Positions 21,826 through 30,432 of a stretch of DNA of 64,000 bases are shown piece after piece. The DNA is from Strigamia acuminata. Taxonomy: Eukaryota > Arthropoda > Chilopoda > Geophilomorpha > Linotaeniidae. Position numbers and translations under genes: made by a program. The stretch lies in the NCBI GenBank assembly GCA_949358305.1, contig OX442314.1, positions 124,001 to 188,000 on the forward strand. Direction: 5' to 3'. The notes under the pieces are model-generated. The model was not told where the DNA came from. It searched no databases and was given only the letters and a program-made list of their open reading frames with translations. The number at the start of each line of letters is the position of its first letter. Within the stretch, counting starts at the first letter, position 1.

Positions 21826-22418
21826 CATGATATGATACACAAAGATTCCCCGATTATAGTGTAAACAGAAAATCCTCTTCTAAAAATCATGACCTCTCTT
21901 CTAAAGAAAAGGGGGACAAAATATAAAAGTTAGAATTAACAAAATTTTGAAAAGTAATGCTACATTATTAAGACAACTAGTTTAATTAAATTAGTCAATT
22001 GTACAAAGAATACCAAGTGACTCCGGTCATGACAATTAAGGGGGACATTTTGATTCTTAAATTGTCAACTCTTATCATCTAAAAGCTATTTATTGTATAT
22101 TTATAGCGATACATCTGACTAGGCATATGAAATAAATATTTTGTGATAACACAAATGATGATTTTATGTATGACGAAAGTTTCTTCAAAAAGAAGACTTG
22201 GAAATAAATTCTGGACTTGAATTTAGGCTATTAGAAAAGATTATTTCGGCAGAAAATCAGAACTTAGATAATTCAAGTTAGTTTATGTAAACTCAAATTC
22301 GAAATTGGAAGTCACGGTATCTCCAAGATACATCAAGTCCGAAAATAGCATTTATGCTAATTAGGAGAATAACGAAAACTCTATAAAATATTATATAGTT
22401 GTGTTATTAAGGGGGATG
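21826..22418. other. 3' noncoding region and polypurine tract of TA...CA element 1
   Basis: No gene seen. AAGGGGGAC-type purine tracts lie at about 21909 and 22038, and the terminal tract AAGGGGGA is at 22409-22416. TG (22417-22418) separates it from the LTR and fits two bases removed by integrase. This stretch is the most diverged part between the two insertions (about 21920-22010). Confidence 0.75.
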
Positions 22419-24330
22419 TATGACGGTTTACAATGGCTATAAATGCCTATTTTCTATCAAGAAAGCGCTGTTGCGCCAATATGATGGTATTTTTACAATA
22501 TTCTGTGTAAAACTGATAAATGTCTAGAATAAAGTCATTTATGATGTTTCAAATACAAAGATGTTCGTTTATTAAGAATAAACACTAATTTCCACATGAT
22601 ACTAAAGTATCACGGCATAATTACGAAGATTCGTCTGCTAAAACCCGCATTTGTCAATGCTCCATATTGCCACTAGATGGCGCGATCGCAATTAGCGATA
22701 AATTCGAATACGAACTTGAAAACCTCATGATTAAATATAAACGTATATTTAATCAAGTGAATAAATTGTGTTAAATATTAATATAAATATATATTAAGTA
22801 TCTGACATTGTTAAATACAATGTAACTTCCATTTCTGCGGGACAGAATGTTTAGCGATCAATCGGTCAACCGATCAATCTGATTGGTGGAACCCATTTCC
22901 GGTCCTGGGTATCCAGTTCCGGTTGTAACAAGGATTAGCATAATTTGCATAAATGCTCCTCCGTATCCACTTCCGGTGATACGGGATTGGAGGGATTCGT
23001 GGAACCCATGTTCCAATTGGATGACTGGATTAATCCTTAAATCCAGTCAGGTTATATAAACCCAAACAATCGGCCATTCCGCAGCTCTGTTTGATTATTT
23101 CTGTTTGGTATTGTTACTTAAGAAGTATGATTCGTTGTTCACGTAAAAAACCTTTTGGTTCTTTGTTGATTTATTCGCAAAGAACCGTTGCATGATTCTA
23201 CAGAATCATGCCACCGCCGGCAATTGAAGTCGAAGTGCTGGGATTATTATGTTGCATAAATGTTACAGTCTACGGTTGCGACGCCGAAGGAGAACCCGCC
23301 GTTGTGCAATTCAGTATCCTCCGGACAGGACCAAGTTGTCTTTTTCGGTATGAACGTATTCCGTTACCACGAGTAGCATCGGTATTGTTGAGAATCGGTT
23401 CCTTCACCTGATGGTGCCAAAGCAGTCTGTTTTACAGTAACCACGAGTAGCACCAAGTGTTTGGCAAGCTGATTCTCATGGTATTCGATGCCAAAGCAGT
23501 CGGTCTATTATTAGTACCGCGAGAGATAAAACTGCTGTGCGGAGCCGCGAGCTATCGACCCCTGTGTACGTGGTACCGTCAACCACTCGATGGACGACCG
23601 TGCTGCGACGCCGGGGACGCTTGATACCGTTCTGCATGGCAAGGCGTATATTCTAATCGATGGCAATTGTGTGTTGCGACGGGAAGCTTAATCTTCATTT
23701 TATTTATAACAGCAAAACTTAAACTCGACAACCAGTTGGACCAAAATCAAGTCAGAAGACTTAATCTCATATTGAACTCAATATAACCGATAAGTTGACG
23801 ACAACTTATTCCCGAAATATCTAAATAAGAATTCACAACGATATGAATTAAATATAATTCATAAGTGGAATATTGATAAGTAAATGAATACATTTACTTA
23901 CACCAATATCCTCCCAAAGTTGTGGCGGTGCAGACAAAGTCAACCGCAATGCTCAGATCATTCGATTTATCGACGTGCGATAGTTTACACAGCGAACCAA
24001 GGAAACCAGCGAAGCCGTATCGGACTCCAGGACACAGCCATCCGGCTTAAGATGACATCTATAATCAGGTCGAGCGATGGGGAAACCGCTCCCATATTCC
24101 AGACCCGTAGTGATATTATTCTAGGGCCAGTTGGCCAATTCTTTGTATAGTTTAATAGCTGATTTAACTTGCCAAATGTCGGCATTAGTCCTATGTATAA
24201 TTTAGCTCATCCATATTGTTTGCCAACAATAAACTGTCTTGTATTTATCTCGTATTGTATTCACTGTTTATTTATTGCGATCTCTTCCCGGTACCATTGT
24301 TAAATGGGAGTTGTGGTCGTCACCGTCACA
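22419..24330 (+). repeat. 3' LTR of TA...CA element 1
   Basis: 1,912 bp, the same length and the same private variants as the 5' LTR of this insertion. TATATAAA at 23053 and AATAAA at 24228. Confidence 0.92.
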
Positions 24331-25013
24331 TCAATCGCTACACGGCTGTTTATCATCCACAGGGGAACTTAGCCGAGACACTAAACCAAGCATTAAAAAA
24401 CTGCATTTTGGCTTATATTGAAGAGCATGTGCGCTGGGACGTTCACATTGGATATTTTGTGCTAGCAATCAACTCAGCCTATCAAGCTTCGCTTCAATAT
24501 TCTCCTTATCAAATGGTGACGGGACAAGAGGCGCGTTATCCAGGTGATTTCGATTCGGACACCGACGATGGACAACCACTGCCGCCGGCACGAGCGCGAG
24601 AGACGCATGAATTGATGAGAGAATTGCGAAATAATGCCACTGCAAATTTACAAAAAGCTCAAATTAGACATAAACGTTGGTTTGATCGAAAAAGAAGACC
24701 ACACGATTTCAAACCAGGCGATTTTGTGTCTGTTAAAAATCGACAATTGTCATCAGCGGACCGACAGTTTGCTGCAGGACTTCGACAGAGAACGGAAGGC
24801 GTTTACGTAATCCATAAATTAACTGGACCCAACACTGTCATTCTTATGGATAAAGATGGTCGTCGAATGCTGCCGTATAACGTCGTAGAATTGCGCCATT
24901 GGTTCAACGATGATGATGATCTAGACCAAACGGACGCAACAATGATCGAAAAACATGTTGCTGCGTTTACATCGGAAATTGAAACCATCATCGCCTCATT
25001 TTCGATAAAATAA
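24331..25013 (+). pseudogene. pol: Integrase C-terminal part (unit I)
   Basis: Continues the core after the nested element with YHPQGNLAETLNQ, where the Glu completes the D,D,E triad. The Ty3-type C-terminal domain follows (RWFDRKRRPHDFKPGDFVSV, then TEGVYVIHKLTGPNTVIL) and ends at HWF plus an acidic tail. The C-terminal half is intact, but it is separated from the rest by 15 kb of insertions. The 265-codon ORF from 24216 uses LTR sequence as a false N-terminus. Confidence 0.9.
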
Positions 25014-25548
25014 CTTAATTTCTTTTCATTTTATAATTTTATTTCTTTCTTTACTTTACCTAACCTTCTTTCTTTCTTGTGTTTATGGTTTTCCCTACTT
25101 TAAACCAAATATTTATGGAGGATAGACGCTGAAAATAGTAAGTAAAGATTAGTTTAGGAATTTGAAATTCATCAATTTAAAATGATGATACAAAAAATTT
25201 ACTGAGTCCAAACTCATGCTTCTTCGAAATGCGTGATCAAATCTCGTTCACGCGAGAGGTCCGTGTCATTTTTTATGACGAGGCAACCCCGTAGCGAGAC
25301 CGCGTGTATTAAAGACATGTGAGGGCACGACTTGGTCATTTCGAAATTAACTTGCGTCTAAATAGTCGCCTCTAAAACATTTAACAATCGCTAAATTTGA
25401 ATTAATATTGTTAAAAATTGTGCGTCTATCAACCGTAAGTACTTTTTATCTCACAACAATTCATTTTTAATTGAATATTTTCGTTAAAATAACTTTTTCT
25501 TTCTGGAAAATTTCCATTTCTTTTAGTTTCACTTTACTATAATTTATT
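25014..25548. other. Spacer between pol and ORF3 (unit I)
   Basis: No ORF of note. Contains the probable intron listed separately. A region near 25220-25330 with cacgcgagagg and cccgtagcgagaccgcg stands out as GC-richer. It could hold a subgenomic promoter or splice acceptor for ORF3/ORF4 messages; this is unproven. Confidence 0.5.
25435..25526 (+). other. Probable 92-bp intron in ORF3 leader (unit I)
   Basis: The donor GTAAGTACTT is a near-perfect eukaryotic 5' splice site and the acceptor is a T-rich tract ending CTTTTAG. The interval is AT-rich and ends 22 bases before the ORF3 ATG. It suggests ORF3 is made from a spliced, separate mRNA. Confidence 0.6.
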
Positions 25549-26136
25549 ATGGCGTCCTACGATCCAAATGTGACAATTACGATTCCAAAACCAACGCAAA
25601 AAGGTTATCCAAAGTACCTTCCGATGCCACCAATTGAAGCTTCGGGCGAAGGACTAGTACCGCGTTTTCATCCGGACCACCCGAACGACCAAAGCTTCCC
25701 TAATTATGAACTGTGTCCAGTTTGTAGCGGGACAGGATCTGAAATTTATCAACTGCGGGCGCCACGTGAATGCCGAGCGTGTCGGGGCGGCGGTGATTTG
25801 CGCCGTTGCAAGTTTCGGAAATGGATGCGCCTTATGTTCGCGTATGTGCTTGGATATGAATCGATAGACAAAACATCGTTATCTGGAGTAGATTTTCCAC
25901 CGCCAAGGATTCCATTCGGCAGTGCAAACGCCATCACTCGTTTTCGACATGCGCACGCCTCATATTTGGCGCGCATAAAGCAATTAGCAAGAGAAAAGGG
26001 AATCCGGCCTTTGATTTGGGAATATCCTGAAGGAGCCTACATAATTGCCGGCGAGCAACCTGCCGAACTTCCGGATCAGTTTGTGACGCCTGAAGGAAAG
26101 ACCTACAATGTGGAATCGGGCCTGGAACTATGTTAA
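25549..26136 (+). CDS. ORF3: 195-aa protein with two CxxCxGxG motifs (unit I)
   Basis: The ATG follows the probable intron. Residues 56-63 (CPVCSGTG) and 75-82 (CRACRGGG) are two CxxCxGxG units of the kind that bind zinc in DnaJ cysteine-rich domains, with a further Cys at 87 in a basic RRCKFRKW stretch. There is no J-domain and only two of the usual four repeats, so this is not a DnaJ. A small zinc-binding nucleic-acid or chaperone-like factor is possible. The N-terminus is Pro-rich. It has no signal peptide or membrane segment, so it is not an envelope. Intact in both units, downstream of integrase where some gypsy elements carry env. Function unknown. Confidence 0.8.
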   Translation: MASYDPNVTITIPKPTQKGYPKYLPMPPIEASGEGLVPRFHPDHPNDQSFPNYELCPVCSGTGSEIYQLRAPRECRACRGGGDLRRCKFRKWMRLMFAYVLGYESIDKTSLSGVDFPPPRIPFGSANAITRFRHAHASYLARIKQLAREKGIRPLIWEYPEGAYIIAGEQPAELPDQFVTPEGKTYNVESGLELC

Positions 26137-26187
26137 CGGCGCCTAATGTAAAGAGCATATTCGGAGCCGGAAAGAGTTGCGGCGAAC

Positions 26188-28416
26188 TTGCCATTTCAAC
26201 ATTCAAATTTACGTCCACGACACACGTACGAGGAGCGTAGTACGCATCGATTGAAGGAATACACGCAAAGGGTAACAAAGAAAATTGGAGCGGAGGCAAA
26301 CCGAGACGCTCACTTCGTGACAGGACGATCTGGACAAGCTTTGGACATTTCTTCGGTCATCATCGAGGAAAACGGAGCGGTTGGAGGAGCGCCTATCGCC
26401 TTACCTGTCGTCGAATCGACTAAAGAACTTTCGTTAAACGATCAAGTGGCTAAAAAGGTAGTAAAAAATGAAGAAAACAGAAGAGAGAGAGAGAAAACTG
26501 GTAATGTCAACACGATGTCGACCCCGATCATCAAAACGGAATCGAGTGTGACGGCGGCGGAGGCGAAGCTGATCAGCGTTTCGACAGTGACCACTTCAAG
26601 CGCTGCTGCGCCGATTGTCATTCCTTATTTCTATGTCGTCAAAGACAAATCATCTTCGATTGAGACGTCCGAATCGAGCCAAGCTGCCCGATCTTTCGAT
26701 GCCACCACTGTGACTCAATCGAATACGACGCCAAAGATGATGACTTCAGTCGTTGCGACATCGGTGCCGATTACATATTCTGGAATTATGACCTCAAACA
26801 CAAAAATGGACACTATCACAGATTTTAACACAAAATTAATCAAAGTTGATTTTTCCCCACAGGTTGACCGAGATATTAAGGCGCTATTAAACTTCACACC
26901 GTCTTCATCCATCGCGAATATTGCTGCCGAGATTGCGAGAGATGCGGGAGAATGCGCAAAAATCCACGACATCAAGAAATTGGAGAGCAAGAGTTCAAAT
27001 CCAATTGCTAAGGCCATTTCAGCGGTCTCGAGCGGATCGACGTCGTCGGAAGGATGCACATCTCTAAAGCCACGTTATCTCCAGGGATTCGACCGAAATG
27101 GATGTACGATGCGCCCGGACCGTATTTTCACCCAAATGTCTGAAATATTCCGGCGCCACGAGCTTGAGATTCTGTACCCCATGGAGAACAGGGGCCAAGG
27201 ACGAATCAACCTGAGATCTGAGGGATGGAATGAACTTTTCAGGATGTCGATTAACCTGGATTTCAACGTTAGCGCCTCGGATTTCAAAACGGTCGTCGGA
27301 ACGATTTTCGGACGCCTCGAAGACATTGCGAAGGAAATTGAAGCGAAAATGACCAAAGACTGTACCGGAGACGAACACTCGGTGCAGCACCTCATTGTGC
27401 ACGCTGTGCACTTTAATTTAAAAGAAATCATCACCCAAATGCATCAGAGTCGTCGTGACGCCGTCAAACGATTTCGTGAGGCCGACGCGCTCAGGGAGGC
27501 CCAGCGACTGGAGGACGAGAAAAATGCGCCCACTAAGCCACCACTGGACCCAGAATTGATCATGACGGAGGATGAAATTAAGAACTTTTCAGAGAAGATT
27601 CTCATCGAGTTGGCGCCTGAAAAATTGGTGCAACAGTTTGAGGACGCAATCGCCGAAAATCCGAGATTGACAGATCCCCGAACCAGATATTCATTCCGAT
27701 ACGACCCCGTAGTCGTGGCGGACACAGGAAAACTCGCCTCGGAGTTGTCATCGGATATGGGTTCTTCGATGTCGGATGTCGAGTCGCTTCGCGAATCAAC
27801 GGGTGACGAGGAAAACCACAAGGCATTTCTGGCGGCGCGGGAACATAATAAGATTGAAGTAATTCAGGCCGACGAACCTTTCAGACTTCCAGGAATTGGA
27901 CGGGGCGGTGCAAAGGCTGGACGACGATCGCCATTGATGTCAAAGATGCCCAAGATGATTTTAACACCACCAAAGGAAAACGACGACGATCCAGGCGAGG
28001 TTGTTACGCGTGAGAGTCTGCTTGAACCACCGCAGCCCAAAGAGAAGCGTCTCGTAGAGCCAACTTGCGCTTTGGCAATCATGGAGGAGATTATTCCGAT
28101 TGATGATATTTTCTATTCGCTTCTGTGGGAACCAACTATCGAATTGGTCGTCGACTGGAAAATTTTATCGCGCCTGTTCGAAACGATCATCTTCTCGGAC
28201 CTTCATCTTGACCACACCAAGGGAGAAAAGGTGTTGGCCGACCTTAAACAACACTATATTAAACATTTCCTGTATCGAGTAAACAAGATTGCCCGGAAGT
28301 GCTACGCGACTTCAAAACAACAAGTAAGAGTGATTCTTGTGAAAACGGCGCTTGGACTGGTTTATTGTGCGATAGACGGTTCTGGCCCATCTGCATTTTT
28401 GAATCACAGCGTTTAA
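26188..28416 (+). CDS. ORF4: large unrecognised protein (unit I)
   Basis: 742 codons open after the TAA at 26149-26151. The listed start is a TTG; the first in-frame ATG is at 26515, giving 633 aa. The frame is the same as ORF3, separated only by TAA at 26134 and a minimal ATG-TAA at 26146-26151. N-terminal third Ser/Thr-rich; the middle (about residues 300-480) looks helical and charged, with the EIAKEIEAKM and DAVKRFREADALREAQRLEDE regions suggesting coiled coil. An acidic Ser-rich stretch (SSDMGSSMSDVES) follows, then a GIGRGGAKAGRRSP basic patch and a mixed C-terminal domain. No membrane segment, zinc motif or enzyme signature that I recognise. Intact in both units, so probably expressed by the element; role unknown. 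Confidence 0.75.
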   Translation: MPFQHSNLRPRHTYEERSTHRLKEYTQRVTKKIGAEANRDAHFVTGRSGQALDISSVIIEENGAVGGAPIALPVVESTKELSLNDQVAKKVVKNEENRREREKTGNVNTMSTPIIKTESSVTAAEAKLISVSTVTTSSAAAPIVIPYFYVVKDKSSSIETSESSQAARSFDATTVTQSNTTPKMMTSVVATSVPITYSGIMTSNTKMDTITDFNTKLIKVDFSPQVDRDIKALLNFTPSSSIANIAAEIARDAGECAKIHDIKKLESKSSNPIAKAISAVSSGSTSSEGCTSLKPRYLQGFDRNGCTMRPDRIFTQMSEIFRRHELEILYPMENRGQGRINLRSEGWNELFRMSINLDFNVSASDFKTVVGTIFGRLEDIAKEIEAKMTKDCTGDEHSVQHLIVHAVHFNLKEIITQMHQSRRDAVKRFREADALREAQRLEDEKNAPTKPPLDPELIMTEDEIKNFSEKILIELAPEKLVQQFEDAIAENPRLTDPRTRYSFRYDPVVVADTGKLASELSSDMGSSMSDVESLRESTGDEENHKAFLAAREHNKIEVIQADEPFRLPGIGRGGAKAGRRSPLMSKMPKMILTPPKENDDDPGEVVTRESLLEPPQPKEKRLVEPTCALAIMEEIIPIDDIFYSLLWEPTIELVVDWKILSRLFETIIFSDLHLDHTKGEKVLADLKQHYIKHFLYRVNKIARKCYATSKQQVRVILVKTALGLVYCAIDGSGPSAFLNHSV

Positions 28417-28540
28417 AAAATTGACTTTGGAACCTACAAGTGACTTTGCGCCTCCTAAAAACCCATATACGAACTGTTGTGTATGTGGACTTTATTTTTG
28501 TGATAATTGTGATACAAACAATGAGTGTTATAATTGTTAA
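28403..28540 (+). CDS. Possible Cys-rich frame overlapping the ORF4 end (unit I)
   Basis: A +1-frame stretch of 45 codons without ATG overlaps the ORF4 stop by 14 bases. It encodes seven cysteines at the end in a CCxC...CxxC...CxxC pattern, zinc-knuckle-like, before TAA. It could be reached by +1 frameshifting at GTT TAA or by splicing, or be chance in TGT-rich DNA. Confidence 0.3.
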   Translation: MTAFKKLTLEPTSDFAPPKNPYTNCCVCGLYFCDNCDTNNECYNC

Positions 28541-29230
28541 AAGTGTGATTGTTATGCGCCTTGAAGAAGATTTTCCGTTAAGTTCCGTGAAAACCCAAAC
28601 GCCTACGAAAGAAGATAATATTCGTTTGCGAACTTTTTATTTTGATATTTATATTTTACTAATCATTTTGCTAATCATTTTTATTAACCATTTGTAATCA
28701 TTGAAATTTTATTATCTTTATATTATGATAATTGACGCTAAATCAGCGCCTAATCAATATTTTCATTTACTAATAATTTACATTTTTATAGAAATTTTGC
28801 CACTAATAAGCATTGTTAATTAATGATAAATTATTTAATCTTCTAGTCATAAAAAAAAAACAAAAAATATTATTGTTAATTCCAAGTGTTATCAAATAAT
28901 TTAACAAATTTTATTATTTTATATAGAATTTAGTCGTAATTAGCGCCTAAATGTCTATTAATTCTATTGATTTTTAATCAAACGATTTTTTACAATATTC
29001 CTCTCCTAAACCCATTTGTTTGTGTTTGTTTGTTCTTGTCTGTAATTGCGCCAAGTTGTGCGCCTGTTGCGTCTGTCCAAATAAAACCCTACCTTTGTTA
29101 TATGTTCATAAGTGAGATTGATATTGTTGATTCATTATTTTTATTTATCTTTATGTTCAAATTTTTACCAATTATGTTGTTAACTCCATTTAGATGTTGA
29201 TTATATAAAAACCATATAATAAACATCTAG
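28541..29230. other. AT-rich 3' region of gypsy unit I
   Basis: No supported gene. GCGCCT-type hexamers recur (about 28555, 28745, 28941, 29058). AATAAA occurs near 29081 and 29218 before the LTR. A hydrophobic 85-codon frame at 28440-28697 starts from GTG and is not convincing. Confidence 0.6.
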
Positions 29231-29241
29231 GTGGGGGGGAA
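29231..29241 (+). other. Polypurine tract of gypsy unit I
   Basis: GTGGGGGGGAA directly abuts the LTR TG. The last AA probably represents the two bases trimmed by integrase at the U3 end. Confidence 0.7.
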
Positions 29242-30282
29242 TGTCACGGTCCTGACTTGAGCAGTAGTAATTTTCAAAATTTTAAGCGCATTTTGCGCCC
29301 CTCCTTTAAATTTTTCCCAATTTTATTGAGAAATTGTTCTAGTTTCTTTAAATTATTTTATTTTCCCCAAATCTAAATTTATTATTTTATTTTATATTAT
29401 TTTCCTTATTTTTGACATTTATCTTTAATCTGGCCTGGTTTTAATCACCCCATCCAGACAATTCATGAGAATTCTGCAATAAGTTGATATAATCGCGCTC
29501 TAAATTTGCATATTTCACCCCTGATCGCCTGTTTTCTGCTCGGTCCCCATTGGGAATTGACTTGGCCTTTGACATGTGATCAGAGGTGACTTGTTCTGTC
29601 AAGACACTTTGAACAGAGAGAATAATTTTCGCCTTCGACTAGTCAACATCTCCTGTCTTAACTAGGAAGATTTCCAAGTGCGATTTATGTTGCGTCTCAA
29701 CGCATACGGTCATTATGCAGCCCGAATTCTCATGGTTGGCTATCTAACCACTACATTTATTATTTGCCCATTATTTGCGTACAAATTACTGGAAAAACGG
29801 CGTATTCGACGGTCTTAATTCGTCAATACATTTTATGCCACGACTGTGACTTCCTCCTCAGCCTAGACATTTTGAACTCATACTCGTCTCAATTGCGTAT
29901 TCATTTCATTATCGACGGTTCGGCGACGTTGTCTGCGGTTTGGTACCTGTTTGCGCGTTCACCCAACGTTTGCGCGTGTTCAGGAGAAGAAACATACTCT
30001 TCGTAAGTACGCCTAGCATGTGACGACATTTTCCCTAGTGAAGAGCGATATTTTGGTCTTAATTCGAAATATCAACGTTCGCCATTTTGTACGGCGCCCG
30101 AATTGAATCCTGCACCCATATAAAACAGATTTCACGAATAGACGCTGTCTTAACCTAGCTACCACCTCCGGCAAAGTTTTAAGAGTTGCAGCGCCTGCGA
30201 ACCTAAATTTTCTGGTTATCACAATCCCTGGAAATTCTTAAATTTCCGAAACCATTGTTAAAAAGTCGACTACGACGTGACA
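29242..30282 (+). repeat. Gypsy LTR shared by units I and II
   Basis: 1,041 bp, starting TGTCACGG and ending CGTGACA. A G-rich polypurine tract plus AA lies immediately upstream and a primer-binding site four bases downstream, so one LTR serves as 3' LTR of unit I and 5' LTR of unit II. It differs from the right-hand LTR at two positions that I found (29923 G against 62354 A; 30167 T against 62598 C), which implies recent divergence. Short ORFs inside it are not credible genes. Confidence 0.93.
30117..30126 (+). promoter_or_regulatory. TATA-like box of the gypsy LTR (central)
   Basis: CATATAAAAC lies 156 bases before the LTR end and about 310 bases before the gag ATG, a usual place for an LTR core promoter. 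Transcription would start about 25-30 bases downstream, giving a short R-U5. No clear AATAAA follows within the LTR. The assignment rests on motif and position only. Confidence 0.5.
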
Positions 30283-30286
30283 ATCT

Positions 30287-30306
30287 TGGCGAGCTAGACA
30301 GGATTC
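30287..30306 (+). other. Primer-binding site of gypsy unit II
   Basis: TGGCGAGCTAGACAGGATTC starts four bases after the LTR end. It begins with TGG, complementary to a tRNA CCA tail, and its end resembles the complement of a T-loop (GAATCC). The priming tRNA cannot be named without the host tRNA set. Confidence 0.6.
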
Positions 30307-30432
30307 AACTCGAAACGTGTTCTAAGAGAACACAAACCACCATTTTCTTCAGTGAAGACTGCGCAAGTATAGGTCGTTATATTTATTTAATTAATTACTT
30401 ATTTTTGCCGGCACACATATTATTATTTCAAC

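Larger units (their letters stand above)
15143..24330 (+). mobile_element. Non-autonomous TA...CA LTR retrotransposon (insertion 1, integrase core)
   Basis: 9,188 bp with two 1,912-bp LTRs, a PBS, a polypurine tract and the 4-bp duplication TCAA (15139-15142, 24331-24334). Removing the element and one TCAA restores the integrase exactly as in the uninterrupted sequence at 56758-56775. The only substantial ORF is at 20344-21825. I see no protease, RT or integrase, so it probably depends on another element's enzymes. Confidence 0.92.
1..30282 (+). mobile_element. Ty3/gypsy-type LTR retrotransposon, unit I (5' part outside window)
   Basis: The domain order protease, RT, RNase H, integrase is that of Ty3/gypsy (Metaviridae-type) elements. 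The unit enters the window inside pol and ends in the LTR 29242-30282, which also serves as 5' LTR of the next unit. It is interrupted by two MITE-like copies (1978-2594, 7147-7763), a hAT left-end fragment (4490-4704), a full hAT (9659-15014) and a TA...CA LTR element (15143-24330). It also holds an internal 5,169-bp duplication, so its pol is not functional as it stands. ORF3 and ORF4 downstream of integrase are open. Confidence 0.9.

Noticed and set aside
25549-26136. ORF3 as a genuine DnaJ co-chaperone
   Set aside because: No J-domain or HPD motif, two instead of four CxxCxGxG units, and location inside a retroelement.
26188-28416. ORF4 as an envelope protein
   Set aside because: Position fits, but no signal peptide, membrane anchor, cleavage site or glycoprotein-like Cys pattern is visible.
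28440-28697. 85-codon hydrophobic ORF after ORF4 (also 60871-61128)
   Set aside because: It begins at GTG, its Ile/Leu/Val runs follow from AT-rich sequence, and it has no recognisable motif.
29764-30006. 80-codon ORF and antisense 69-codon ORF in the gypsy LTR
   Set aside because: They overlap the putative promoter region and have no domain; they are present twice only because the LTR is.
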